From positions 203,501 to 267,500 of the forward strand of contig JACKEO010000001.1 in assembly GCA_020632955.1 (NCBI GenBank): 64,000 bases of DNA, read 5' to 3'. The notes beneath the pieces are model-generated. The model saw only the letters and a program-made list of their open reading frames with translations, made no database searches and had not been told where the DNA came from. Positions 19,089-28,264 of the stretch are shown in pieces. Source of the DNA: Alphaproteobacteria bacterium. Lineage in GTDB: Bacteria > Myxococcota_A > UBA796 > GCA-2862545. The stretch's first letter is position 1. Each line of letters begins with the position of its first letter. Position numbers and translations under genes: made by a program.

Positions 19089-19622
19089 TCAGCCGGAGCC
19101 CTTGATCACGACGAACCGGAACTCACCGAACTGCGCCTGGCCCGCGGTGTACATGACCTCGCGGATGACGGCGAAGGGGAGCCGCTTGTCGCACTGCAGC
19201 AGCACCTGGCCCTTGAAGTCGAACTGATCGTTGCCAGCGCGCTCACCGAGGCGCTTGGCCTGCTCGGCCTTCGCCACCAGCTTGTCGTAGAGCTCGATGA
19301 TCTTCGCGCCGCGCTTCGCAGCCTCGGGCACCTTGATCACGGGCTGGCCCGTGGTGGGGTCGGCCTCCTCCACGAGGGAGAGCACCGGCTCGCCATCGAC
19401 GAGCACCTGGGCACGCGACACGATCACGTTCACGGCCAGCTTCGGCGGCTTCAGCGAGGTGGACACGGGCAGGACGAGGTCGTCGTTGCCCTGCACGCTG
19501 ATGTCCTCGGCGGAGTAGGACTTGAGGAGGAACACGAGGATGATGGTCATCATGTCCATCATCGAGGTGATGTTCAGCTCCTCGTTGCCACCACCGCGGC
19601 GAACGGTCTTCTTCTTGGCCAT
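19089..19622 (-). CDS. ExbD/TolR-family motor protein (second copy, with conserved Asp)
   Basis: A 177-residue TolR/ExbD protein, intact. One N-terminal membrane helix carries the proton-binding aspartate at residue 23 (LNITSMMDMMTIILVFLLKS), as in AglS and AglQ of Myxococcus, TolR and ExbD. The periplasmic part has the usual small mixed domain (LVLPVSTSLKPPKLAVNVIV, then VLLQCDKRLPFAVIREVMY) plus an extra charged helix in the middle (AKRGAKIIELYDKLVAKAEQ). It follows the first exbD by 18 bases and ends an operon tolQ-exbD1-exbD2. It should use the proton gradient to drive the machine encoded around it. Confidence 0.92.
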   Translation of the reverse strand: MAKKKTVRRGGGNEELNITSMMDMMTIILVFLLKSYSAEDISVQGNDDLVLPVSTSLKPPKLAVNVIVSRAQVLVDGEPVLSLVEEADPTTGQPVIKVPEAAKRGAKIIELYDKLVAKAEQAKRLGERAGNDQFDFKGQVLLQCDKRLPFAVIREVMYTAGQAQFGEFRFVVIKGSG

Positions 19623-19640
19623 CGGTGCGTTCCTCGTGGA

Positions 19641-20169
19641 CTACTGCACGCCGGCAGCGATGACGACGTAGGGGAAGAGGGTGCGTGCCTTGCCCTGATC
19701 GTCCTTGTCCTCCTGGTCGTCGCGAGCGGCGTCCATGGTGAGCACGAGGACCTCGTAGGGCACGCCACCGTCGGGCACGAAGATCACGTTCTCCTCGCTC
19801 TCGTACCGGTCCTTCACCTTCTTCAGGCGCTCGGTGAGGGCGTGGTAGTCGTAGCTCTCGGGCGAACGGCAGCCGGCGTCGAGGCACGGGATGCGCGGGC
19901 CGTCGGTCTCGCTGTCGGGCGGGAGGACCTTGTCGGCGCCGGTGAGCGTGAAGCCGTTCGGCGTGATCAGGATCGAGAGGTTGAGCTTCTCCTCGGGATC
20001 CTCCTTCTCCTGCGTCACTTCGACCGTGATGGCCGGGGAGCGTGGAGTCGATGACCGCGAGGCTCACGAACTGCGCGGACATGAGCAGGAAGGGGATCAG
20101 GATCGTCACCAGGTTCATGATGGGAACCAGGTTCAGGCCCTCTTCTTCGACGGTGCGATGCTTGCGCAT
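19641..20169 (-). CDS. ExbD/TolR-family protein with Asn at the proton-binding site (one frame break)
   Basis: About 176 residues. The N terminus MRKHRTVEEEGLNLVP is followed by the membrane helix IMNLVTILIPFLLMSAQFV. The residue aligned with the proton-carrying Asp of ExbD/TolR is Asn19, encoded by AAC at 20115-20113. The periplasmic part continues LNLSILITPNGFTLTG, a Cys pair (RIPCLDAGCRSPESY) and NVIFVPDGGVPYEVLVLTMD, where the Cys pair may form a disulfide. A single shift near 20038 separates helix and periplasmic domain; the Asn is upstream of it and in the proper frame. Operon position: between tolQ and the second exbD. Confidence 0.86.
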
Positions 20170-20297
20170 GCGCTCTGCTCCGGCTTGTCGGGAGGTGGGG
20201 TCCCTGGGGACCGACCACGGACGCTCGAGGATGGTTCCCAGGCGCGCCTCGGCGGCGCGCGCCCCCCCGGTTCAGGGGAGAGCGGCGCCGCCGGGGA

Positions 20298-20962
20298 TCA
20301 CGCCTGCTGGGCCGCTTGCTCTGGTCGAGCGTGCCGCGGCGACGGGCCGTGAGCAGGTTGACCGTCTTCAGGCCGTACTGATCGACGTCGTCGAGGATGC
20401 GGTTGGACTGGTTCTGCACGATGGAGTGCAGGACCATGGTGGGGATGGCGGCCATCAGACCACCGGCGGTGGTGTACATGGCGACCGAGATGCCCTGGGC
20501 CAGCAGGGTCTGCTTCATCTCGGCGGACGCCTTGGCGACGGCCTCGAAGGCCATGACCAGACCCCAGATGGTGCCGAGCAGGCCGATCAGGGTGGCGACG
20601 TTCGCCAGCATGCCCAGGTAGCCCGTGCGCTTGCTGATCATCGGGCCGACCTCGAGCGTGGCCTCGTCGACCGCGTTCTCGATGTCCTTCTCGGCGAGGT
20701 TGGCGCGGGTGAGCCCGGCCTTGACCACGCGGGGGAGGGCCGCGTGGGGCTCCGCGTTGCAGAGCTTGATCGCGCGGTCGATGTTGTTGGCCATGATCAG
20801 CTTCTGGATCTGGGCCATGAACGCGGTCGCGTTCAGGTTCGCGCGGAAGGTGACGTAGAACAGGCGCTCGAACGCGATGGCCATCGCGAACACGAACACC
20901 AGGAGGATGGGGTACATGAAAGTCCCGCCATCCTGAAACATCTCGATCATCCGGTCGAACAT
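20298..20962 (-). CDS. MotA/TolQ/ExbB proton-channel family protein, AglR-like
   Basis: The inner-membrane stator partner of the two ExbD/TolR proteins, about 221 residues. The ATG at 20962 has GGAGG eight bases upstream. An N-terminal helix (MYPILLVFVFAMAIAFERLF), a cytoplasmic region (AHAALPRVVKAGLTR) and a C-terminal pair of helices (YLGMLANVATLIGLLGTIWG and GISVAMYTTAGGLMAAIPTM) show the TolQ/ExbB topology. Close to the end the frame slips: after RRRGTLDQ, one base restored gives QAAQQA and the TGA at 20298. In Myxococcus AglR is the equivalent subunit of the gliding motor. First gene of the tolQ-exbD1-exbD2 unit. Confidence 0.9.
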
Positions 20963-21154
20963 CGGGCGTTCCTCCGCAAGCGACTTCTGTGACTGCGGGG
21001 AGAACTGCCCCCCCAAGCCCAGGTGTGCCGCCGCCGAATCTAGTCCGTGCGGCGAGTTGACGTCATTGGGACTGTGTGAGGAGGTTGTGAGCAGGGCCGA
21101 CATCCAGCTGCCACGAAGGCGCCGTGATCGCCGTGCTCCTCGGGGTGTCGAGCA

Positions 21155-21395
21155 CTAGAACGGGGGCTCCGCCGCCGCCTGGACGATGCGGTCGAGGAAG
21201 TCCTCGTCGAGGCCGAGGTCGAAGCCCTGGTCGAGCTTCTTGCGGTCGACGACCACGACGACCTCGGGCTTCTGGACCTTGCCCTCGATGACGAAGGCGC
21301 CGTCCTGCATGACGAGCTCCTCCTGGGGGGAGCGCATCCTGCGCGAAGGCTGTGCTGCCGACCAGGAGGCTGGCGGTCAGGGCGATCCTCGTCAC
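21155..21395 (-). CDS. small secreted protein of unknown function (one frame break)
   Basis: About 80 residues. A GTG at 21395, overlapping the end of the GltE-like gene (GTGA), opens the signal peptide MTRIALTASLLVGSTAFAQ; after a one-base slip near 21335 the mature part runs SPQEELVMQDGAFVIEGK, VQKPEVVVVVDRKKLDQGFD, then a short acidic C terminus ending EPPF at the TAG at 21155. The valine run suggests a buried strand. Unknown family; the conserved-looking setting between the TPR lipoprotein and tolQ argues that it is a real component. Confidence 0.65.
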
Positions 21396-22713
21396 GGCAT
21401 CCCTCCCCACCCTGGGTGTCCCAGGGCGATCCACCGGAGGCCGGGGCACCGCTGCCCTGCTCCTCCTTCTCGGCTTCCTTGAGGAGCTTCTCGCGCTTGG
21501 CGCGGTCCTCCTCACGCTTCCGGCGGGCCTCGTCGCGCTCGCGCTGACGCTCCGCCTTCTTCTTCTCGCGCTCGATGTCCTCGATGTACTCGAGCGCCAG
21601 CGTCGACTCCGGCCCCCCCGCCTCGATGTAGCGGTTGAAGTACCGGACGGCGCCGTCGTAGTCCTTGCGGTCGTCGCCGAGCAGGATGCCGAGGTTGAAC
21701 AGCGGCACCGGATCGGCCGGCTTCAGGTCGAGGGCCTTCTCCCAGCTGCGCTGGGCCTCGTCGAGGCGGCCCAGCCCACGGTACGCGATGCCCAGGTCGA
21801 CGAGCACGCCGTGGTTCTCGGGCGCCTTCTTCAGGGCCTTCTCGAGCAGCGGCACCATGTCGCCGAAGTTGCGGTCGGCCAGGTAGAGCTGCGCCAGGTA
21901 GACGAGGCCCGGCACGAACTCGGGGTCGAGCTCCACCGCACGCTTGAGCCGGATCTCGGCAGCGTAGGGCTCGCCGAGGATCTTGAGCGTCCACCCGAAG
22001 TTCGCCTGGATGCGGGCGTCGTCCTCGGCGCCCTCGACCGTCTCGGCCTTCTCGTAGACGAAGCGCGCGCGCTCCGGCTCGCCGATGTCGAGGTAGGCCA
22101 GGCCCATCAGGTTGTAGACGCCGAGCGCGAGGCTGTTGACCTTGAGGGCGGCCTTCGCCTCCTCGATGGCCTGGGCGCTGCGGCCGCTCTGGCGCAGCGC
22201 GCGGATGCGGGCCACGCGGGCATCGGTGTCGTCGGGGTCGATCTGCAGCGCGCGATCGAGGCGACGCAGGGCGGTGTCGACGTCGCCCAGCTGCAGCTCG
22301 GCCTCCCCCAGCCCGCGCCAGGCGGCCGCGAGATCGGCGTCGACGCGGGTGGCCCGCTGGAAGGCGTCGGCCGCGTCCACGAGGGACCCGAGCCGGGCGT
22401 AGGCCACACCGAGGTTGTACCAGGCCAGGGCCGCGTCGGGACGGGACGAGGTGATCGCCCGCAGCTCCGTCCGCGCCTTGATGGTGTCGGCCTCGGTGTT
22501 CCGGTCCAGCAGGGCCACGGCGGCCCGCAGGTCCTTGTCGGGGTCGACCTTCTTGGGCGGCGGCGGCGGCGGTGCCTCCTCCTCCTCGGCTGCGGGGGCC
22601 GCCTCGGCGGGCGCCACGGCGGCGGCCTCGGCCGGAGGCTTCGACGCCTGCTCCACCGGGGCCTTCTTGCAGCCGACGAGGGCGAGGACGATCAGGATCG
22701 GGAGAGCGCGCAT
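21392..22713 (-). CDS. TPR lipoprotein, GltE-like
   Basis: A lipoprotein of about 440 residues. Signal peptide MRALPILIVLALVGC with lipid-anchored Cys15, then an Ala/Pro/Glu linker (PPPPPPKKVDPDKD), then about eight tetratricopeptide repeats (ALAWYNLGVAYARLGSL, LAAAWRGLGEAELQLGDVD, GVLVDLGIAYRGLGRLDEAQ, PLFNLGILLGDD), then a charged coiled-coil tail (KKKAERQRERDEARRKREED). The layout matches the adventurous-motility TPR lipoprotein GltE of Myxococcus. Its ATG overlaps the stop of the upstream TPR gene (ATGA). One G missing near 21408 hides the natural stop at 21392, which would overlap the next gene's GTG. Role: outer-membrane-anchored scaffold for the machine, by analogy. Confidence 0.82.
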
Positions 22714-25700
22714 CACTCCTCCACCGGCGGAGGCGACGCAGGAGCGAAGGTGGCCGGGTCGACCGCCTCGACCTTGCCGGGCAGCGGGTGCTTGACCGCA
22801 GGGTACGAGCTCGCGTCGATGTCGTTCAGGCCGGCACGCGCGCGGTCCACCCACGCCGAGTGCTTCTTCTTCTCGACGGCCACCGCGATCACCTTCTCGA
22901 ACTGCTCCTTGGCCGCCTGCTCGATGGCCCGGAACTCGGGGAAGATGCGCTCCTCGAGGAGCTCCCAGTACGCGGCCTGGTCGTCCTCGCCGAGGCCGGC
23001 GGGCGGCGTGAGCGACATGCCGAGGTCGGCGTAGAACTTGCGGACCGCGCCCTGCAGGTACATCGCGGCCGTGGTGTACTCGAAGCTGAGGTAGCGCTCG
23101 ATGAAGGCCGTGACCTCGGCGTCGAAGTCGGCCACCTCGGCGGCCAGGGTCTCGAAGAGCAGCTTGGTGTTCTTCTTCTCGTCCTTCGTGAGCTTCGCGT
23201 CGACCACGCCGTCGTAGGACCGCTGGAGCGCCGGGAAGGCCGCCTCGGCCGCCAGATCGCGACCGCGCGGGCCCACGGTGGCGCCCTTGGCCAGCGCGTC
23301 GTCGTAGAGCTTCACCACCTTGGCCGAGGCCGAGGACGCGTCCCGCGACCGGCCGAGCTCGGTGTAGAGCACCGCGATGCGGGCCTGGGCCGTGATCGCG
23401 TCGTCGGGGTTCGCCAGGCCGTAGGACTTCAGGTAGCGATCGTAGAACTGGATCGCCTGGCCCTTGTCGACCAGCTCGTACATCGGGCCGGCGCGGAAGT
23501 GGGTGGCCGCGCGGTCGTCGACCGTGGGGAACATCCTCGCGTAGGCCTCGTACCCGCGCGCCGCGCCGAGCGCGTCGCCGGTGCCCTCCTTGAGGAAGGA
23601 GGACATGTACTGCGCGGTCGGGGCCTCCTTGTCGGTGGGGTACTGCTTGAGGAAGGCCTCGTAGTACCGGATGGCCTCGTCGAGCTGGAAGGTGGCCTCG
23701 TAGTTCGACGCGATGCGGAAGAAGAAGGGCCGCGCGTCGGGGTGCGTGGGGTACTGGCGCAGGAAGCGCTCGTACAGGCCGTTCGCCTCGTCGGCCTTGC
23801 CGAGCTTCTCGAGCTGGAAGGCCGCCGACAGCATGGCGTCGGGGACGTTCGGGCTCTTCGGGAACTCGTCGATGAAGGCCAGGAAGGCCTCGGCCGCCGC
23901 CGCGTGATCGCCCCGATCCGCCGCTTCCTTGCCGAGGAGGTAGACCGTCTTCTCGTAGGTGTCCTGGAAGCGATCGGACAGCTCGGCCGCGTCGCCGCTG
24001 GGGGCGCCCAGCGCCATGCCGGCGAACTCGCGCGACCACTTGCGCACCGACGCGCTGTCGCCTTCGTTGATGAAGGTGTTCAGGAAGAGGTTCGCCGCGT
24101 AGGCCCCCTCGTCGGTGCGCGGCATCTCCTTGAAGATCTTCTGCAGACGCGGACGCGCCTCGTCGTAGCGGTTCGCGTAGTAGAGCACCTGCGCCGGCAG
24201 GTACAGGATCTTCGACCGGTTCCCGTCGACCACGGGACGGAAGTCGATGCCGACGTCGTCGAGCGGCGGACCGAACTCGTGGTCGATCACCGCGTCGGCG
24301 GCCGTGACGAAGCCCGCCTGGGCGTCGGTGAGCTCGTAGACCGTGATCTCGACGTTGCCGGCGGAGGTGTAGGTGCGCTCGACCTCGGCCGTCTCCACGT
24401 GGACGTCGGGCGGCTGCCCGAGCTCGCGGAGGAGCTTCTCGCGCGTGGTGAACAGGAAGTAGACGGCCGGATCACCGTAGTCGTGGAACTGGGCGTCGCG
24501 GACCAGGGTCTCGAACTCGGCTGCCGCCTCGGCCAGGCGCCCCGCGCGCATCAGCGCGTCGGCCATCTGCAGCTGGTTCTCGAAGTAGTTGTCGGCCATC
24601 GGGAAGCGCTGCAGGTACTCGCGGTACTTGTCGGCAGCGGCCGAGAACCGTGCGGTGTCGTTGGCCTCGGTGGCGAGGATCTTGAGCTCCTTCGCCACCT
24701 CGAGGAGGTAGTCCTCGATGAAGTGCCGGGCCTTCTCCTGCGCCTCGGGGTTGGCCCGGTTGGCGTCCCACCAGGCGGAACCCTCGCCGTAGCGCTCGGT
24801 CATCGCGATGCGCGCGGCGCCCGCGGCGACCAGATCGGCGCCGTAGCCCCGGGTGAGGAGCTTCACGACGAGATCCTGGAACTCCGGGTTCTCGGGGCGG
24901 AAGCGGAAGGTGTCGGAGGTCTGGAGGTACTCGTAGACGTCGACGGCCTCGTAGGGACGGCCGTACTTCACGAGCGCGTCGGCCAGCTGGACGAGCACGT
25001 CCCAGCGGTAGGGCTTGTCGAGGCCGATCTTCGTGAAGTAGGCGTTCGCCTGGTCGAGCGGCGCCACACTGTTCATGTCGGCCACGTCGGCCAGCGACAG
25101 GGCCAGGTAGGCCTCCGCCTCGGGCTCGAAGTTCGACGCGCGTCCGGTCTGCAGCCGACGCGTCTCCGACAGGTCGAGCAGGCCGGTGAACCGCGCCATC
25201 GCCTCGTCGTAGTCGTTCAGCTTGTAGCGGGCCCAGGCGAGCTGGTAGAGCGCCGCCTCGTAGTTCTTGCGCTGGACCTTGTCCTCGCCGCGATCGAGGA
25301 CCGCCACGAACTCCGGGATCGAGCCCTCGAAGTCGTTGTCCTGGAAGGCGTAGAGGCCGAGCATCAGGTGGGCGGCGTCGGCGTAGTCGGAGTCGGGACT
25401 CGCGAGGGTGAGGCGCCGGAAGGTGTCGCGCGCCAGCTCGCGATCCTGCTGCTTGCTGGTGGGCTCGGAGTAGCTGTAGGCCAGCGTGTAGTACGCCACG
25501 TCGAGCAGCGCGTAGCGATCCTCGGGCGGCAGCGCCTCGTTGGCGTCGACCACCGTGGTGAGCAGCGCGATGACGCGGGCCAGGTCGAGCTTGGGCTCGC
25601 CGCGGGCCTCCAGGTTGGCGAGCCGATCGAGATCGTCGCCGGCCGCGTCGATCGCCGCGTAGTAGCGGTCGGACTCGGCCTGCCAGATCTCCTGGGCCTC

Positions 25701-26069
25701 CTGGTAGTAGAGCTCGGCGAGGCGCAGGCGCACCTCGGAGGTGCTGCGCACGTCGTCGTAGCGACGGAGGAAGGCCTCGAAGCTGGCCATGGCCTCGTCG
25801 CGCCGGGCGCGCTCGAGCTCCTTGTACTCGTCGAGGCGCTCGGTGAAGCCCTGCTCCAGGCGACCGAGCTGGCGCGCCTTCTGCTCGCGCACCCACCGGA
25901 GGGTGTCGGTGCGCATCTCCTCTGCACGGGACTCGAACCGCGCGAGCGCCTCGCGGAAGCCCTCGCGATCGGCCTCGGTCGCAGGCTCCACCGCGTGGGC
26001 GGGCAGCGACGCGAGGGCTGCGAGCAGCACGACGCCGAGGCGCATCATCCGGGGATGGCGAGGCTGCAT
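22713..26069 (-). CDS. large periplasmic TPR protein, GltD/AgmU-like
   Basis: An 1118-residue secreted protein, intact. Signal peptide: MRLGVVLLAALASLPAHA inside the first 28 residues. The rest is almost wholly helical TPR-type repeats of 33-40 residues (for example RVIALLTTVVDANEALPPED, YEAALYQLAWARYKLNDYDE, AAAEAFLAFIDEFPKSPNVP, DAMLSAAFQLEKLGKADEA, AIRYYEAFLKQYPTDKEAP), with a coiled start (EALARFESRAEEMRTDTLRW). Length and composition resemble GltD (AgmU) of the Glt complex, a large periplasmic TPR protein. The ATG at 26069 has GGAG eight bases upstream, two bases after the preceding stop, so it is coupled to the gene before and to the GltE-like gene after. Confidence 0.83.
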   Translation of the reverse strand: MQPRHPRMMRLGVVLLAALASLPAHAVEPATEADREGFREALARFESRAEEMRTDTLRWVREQKARQLGRLEQGFTERLDEYKELERARRDEAMASFEAFLRRYDDVRSTSEVRLRLAELYYQEAQEIWQAESDRYYAAIDAAGDDLDRLANLEARGEPKLDLARVIALLTTVVDANEALPPEDRYALLDVAYYTLAYSYSEPTSKQQDRELARDTFRRLTLASPDSDYADAAHLMLGLYAFQDNDFEGSIPEFVAVLDRGEDKVQRKNYEAALYQLAWARYKLNDYDEAMARFTGLLDLSETRRLQTGRASNFEPEAEAYLALSLADVADMNSVAPLDQANAYFTKIGLDKPYRWDVLVQLADALVKYGRPYEAVDVYEYLQTSDTFRFRPENPEFQDLVVKLLTRGYGADLVAAGAARIAMTERYGEGSAWWDANRANPEAQEKARHFIEDYLLEVAKELKILATEANDTARFSAAADKYREYLQRFPMADNYFENQLQMADALMRAGRLAEAAAEFETLVRDAQFHDYGDPAVYFLFTTREKLLRELGQPPDVHVETAEVERTYTSAGNVEITVYELTDAQAGFVTAADAVIDHEFGPPLDDVGIDFRPVVDGNRSKILYLPAQVLYYANRYDEARPRLQKIFKEMPRTDEGAYAANLFLNTFINEGDSASVRKWSREFAGMALGAPSGDAAELSDRFQDTYEKTVYLLGKEAADRGDHAAAAEAFLAFIDEFPKSPNVPDAMLSAAFQLEKLGKADEANGLYERFLRQYPTHPDARPFFFRIASNYEATFQLDEAIRYYEAFLKQYPTDKEAPTAQYMSSFLKEGTGDALGAARGYEAYARMFPTVDDRAATHFRAGPMYELVDKGQAIQFYDRYLKSYGLANPDDAITAQARIAVLYTELGRSRDASSASAKVVKLYDDALAKGATVGPRGRDLAAEAAFPALQRSYDGVVDAKLTKDEKKNTKLLFETLAAEVADFDAEVTAFIERYLSFEYTTAAMYLQGAVRKFYADLGMSLTPPAGLGEDDQAAYWELLEERIFPEFRAIEQAAKEQFEKVIAVAVEKKKHSAWVDRARAGLNDIDASSYPAVKHPLPGKVEAVDPATFAPASPPPVEE

Positions 26070-26071
26070 CG

Positions 26072-28264
26072 TCACTGCTCCAGCTTCTGCTCGAGGAGGC
26101 CGTAGCGCCGCTCGAGCTCGCCGATGACCTCGTTCCGTTCCTCGAGCGTGGCGACGCGACCCTGGCCCGCCTCCACCCACTGGCTCCAGGCCACGTTCAC
26201 GATCCCCATGTCGGCGCCCATGATGCTGTCGGAGAACACCTTCGCGACCCGCTCGAAGCTGCGCCCGAGCAGGTAGGAGGCGACGGCGTACGTGTCGGCC
26301 AGCTCGCCCTGGAGCTCGGCGCGCTCGGCCGCCACCGCCGACACCTCGGACTCGAAGAGGTCGCGGACCTCTGCGAAGGCGGCGGCGTCGAGGTTCGGCA
26401 GGTCGGTGCGCACCCGGTCGATGCGGGTGAGCACCGCGTCGAGCTCGTCGTAGAGGAGCTCGAGGCGCACGCTGGCCGGGTCGCGCTCGGGGTCGCGCCC
26501 CACCTGGGCCCGCGACGCCATGACCTCCTCGGCCAGCGTGGTGATCTCGGCGCCCACCTCGGCGAGCGCCGGGACGGCGGTGCGCTCGAGCTTCGCGATC
26601 TCCTGCTCGAGCCCCACCGTGGACACCATCGCCGCCCGCACCGGGACGGCCTGCGCCTGGATGTCGACCACCTCGCCCAGCGCCCGCTCGCCCCGGTCGG
26701 TGAACCCACGCACCGCGGTGGACGACAGCCCCAGGCCGCCGAGCCACTCCAGCTCGGCGCCGAGCAGCGCCAGCCGTGCGGCCTGGGCGTCGGCCGCGAT
26801 CTCCACGAGGTCGAGCCGGACCGCCTCGGTGAGGTTCGCCGTGTCGACGTCGCCGAGCGCAGCGTCGAGCTCGCCGATGATGACGTCGGCCGCGTCGAGC
26901 TTGGCGCCCTGGGCCTCGAGGTCGTCGTAGACGTCGAGCGCCGCGACGAACTGGCGATCGGCCAGCAGCAGGTTCGTGGCGAAGACGGGGATGCCCGCGT
27001 CGGACTCCGACGACACCCGCGCGACCGGCGCGTCGTCGCCTGCGGCGCCGTCGTCGTCCCCCTCCTCCGCCTCGGCGACCACGGCCACGGAGGCGCGGAG
27101 GCGCTGGGCCTCCTCGAGGTACAGCTCGGGATCGTCGCTCGCGCCGCGGGCGTACTCCTCGAAGCGCGCGCGCACCGGCTCGAACTCCTCCACCACCGCC
27201 TCGTAGGAGGCCAGCGCCGCGCCCGTGTTGCCGCGCTCGAAGAGGAGGTGGCCTCCCACCAGCTTCAGCTCGGTGGAGTAGGCGTGATCGGGGAAGCGCT
27301 CGAGGAAGTCCTCCACCGCCACCAGGGCCTCGGCCCAGTGCTCGGCGCGGATGTGGACCCAGGCCACCTCGCGGAGCTTGTCGGCGAGGTAGGCCGACTC
27401 GTCCCCCACCCGCTCGTAGGCGGCGACCGCGAGGTCCCACTCGGAGCGCACGGTGTACAGGCGCCCCAGCGCCAGCCGGGAGAGGTCGACCACGAGGGCG
27501 TCCTCGGGCGTGGCCGGCACGAGGTTGGCCACCTCCTCGAACAGCGTGATCGCGCCCTGGATGCTGGCCAGATCGGCGGCCTGCACCAGCGACGCGCCCA
27601 CCTGGTAGCGGGCGCGTGCGTAGTAGCTGCTGTCGACCTGGATCTGGGCGAAGTAGCTCTTGGCCCGACGGAGGTCGCCCTTGAGGCGGAAGGCCTTGCC
27701 CACCTCGTAGAGCACGACGTCGGTGGCCTCGACGCCGCCCTTCACGATCTCGGACTGGAAGACGTCGTCGAAGCGCTCCGGCTCGCCGTCGCGGGCGTAG
27801 ACCTGCAGGAGGCGGCGCACCGCATCCTCCCGCATGGGGTGACCGGGCGCGGCACGGATCTTCTCGTACACCTCGGCCGACATCTCCAGGTAGTCGATGT
27901 CGCGGAGGGACTCGGCCAGGTACCACTCGCCGCCGCCCGCCAGGGCCGGCGAGCCGAGGGCGCCGCTGCGCACGAGCACGAAGAGGCGCTCCGCGGCCTG
28001 CTCGCTGCTGCCGATGAGGTGGGCGTAGACGGCCTGCTGGTAGCGGACCAGGGCGTCGGCCTCGTCGATGGAGGCCCCGCCGCCGGCACCCACGCGCTGC
28101 TCGACGCCACGCGAGCGCTCGCTCACGGCGTCGATGGCGGACTCGACGTCGGCCAGCGCCGTCTCGAGCCCGGGATCGGGCGCAGCGAAGGCACGCTGGC
28201 CGCCGAGAGCGACCAGCAGCGACAGCGCGAGGACGGGACCAGGGCGGTGCAGGATCACGATCAC
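26072..28264 (-). CDS. second large periplasmic TPR/coiled-coil protein
   Basis: A 730-residue secreted protein. Signal peptide PVLALSLLVALGGQRAFAAP. Residues of about 60-400 are TPR-like helix pairs (ADALVRYQQAVYAHLIGSSE, LVVDLSRLALGRLYTVRSEW, WAEALVAVEDFLERFPDHAY), then an acidic loop (EAEEGDDDGAAGDDAP) and a long coiled region to the end (ELLYDELDAVLTRIDRVRTD; ERRYGLLEQKLEQ). No named family is recognised. The start is a GTG at 28264 overlapping the previous stop; a second GTG at 28258 has the better ribosome-site spacing (GGAG then five bases). Its partner genes on both sides are also periplasmic, so it is probably a structural piece of the same assembly. Confidence 0.8.
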   Translation of the reverse strand: MIVILHRPGPVLALSLLVALGGQRAFAAPDPGLETALADVESAIDAVSERSRGVEQRVGAGGGASIDEADALVRYQQAVYAHLIGSSEQAAERLFVLVRSGALGSPALAGGGEWYLAESLRDIDYLEMSAEVYEKIRAAPGHPMREDAVRRLLQVYARDGEPERFDDVFQSEIVKGGVEATDVVLYEVGKAFRLKGDLRRAKSYFAQIQVDSSYYARARYQVGASLVQAADLASIQGAITLFEEVANLVPATPEDALVVDLSRLALGRLYTVRSEWDLAVAAYERVGDESAYLADKLREVAWVHIRAEHWAEALVAVEDFLERFPDHAYSTELKLVGGHLLFERGNTGAALASYEAVVEEFEPVRARFEEYARGASDDPELYLEEAQRLRASVAVVAEAEEGDDDGAAGDDAPVARVSSESDAGIPVFATNLLLADRQFVAALDVYDDLEAQGAKLDAADVIIGELDAALGDVDTANLTEAVRLDLVEIAADAQAARLALLGAELEWLGGLGLSSTAVRGFTDRGERALGEVVDIQAQAVPVRAAMVSTVGLEQEIAKLERTAVPALAEVGAEITTLAEEVMASRAQVGRDPERDPASVRLELLYDELDAVLTRIDRVRTDLPNLDAAAFAEVRDLFESEVSAVAAERAELQGELADTYAVASYLLGRSFERVAKVFSDSIMGADMGIVNVAWSQWVEAGQGRVATLEERNEVIGELERRYGLLEQKLEQ

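Noticed and set aside
22572..26105. An 1177-residue open frame on the plus strand
   Set aside because: Antisense shadow of the GltE-like and GltD-like TPR genes; no domain, no start signal.
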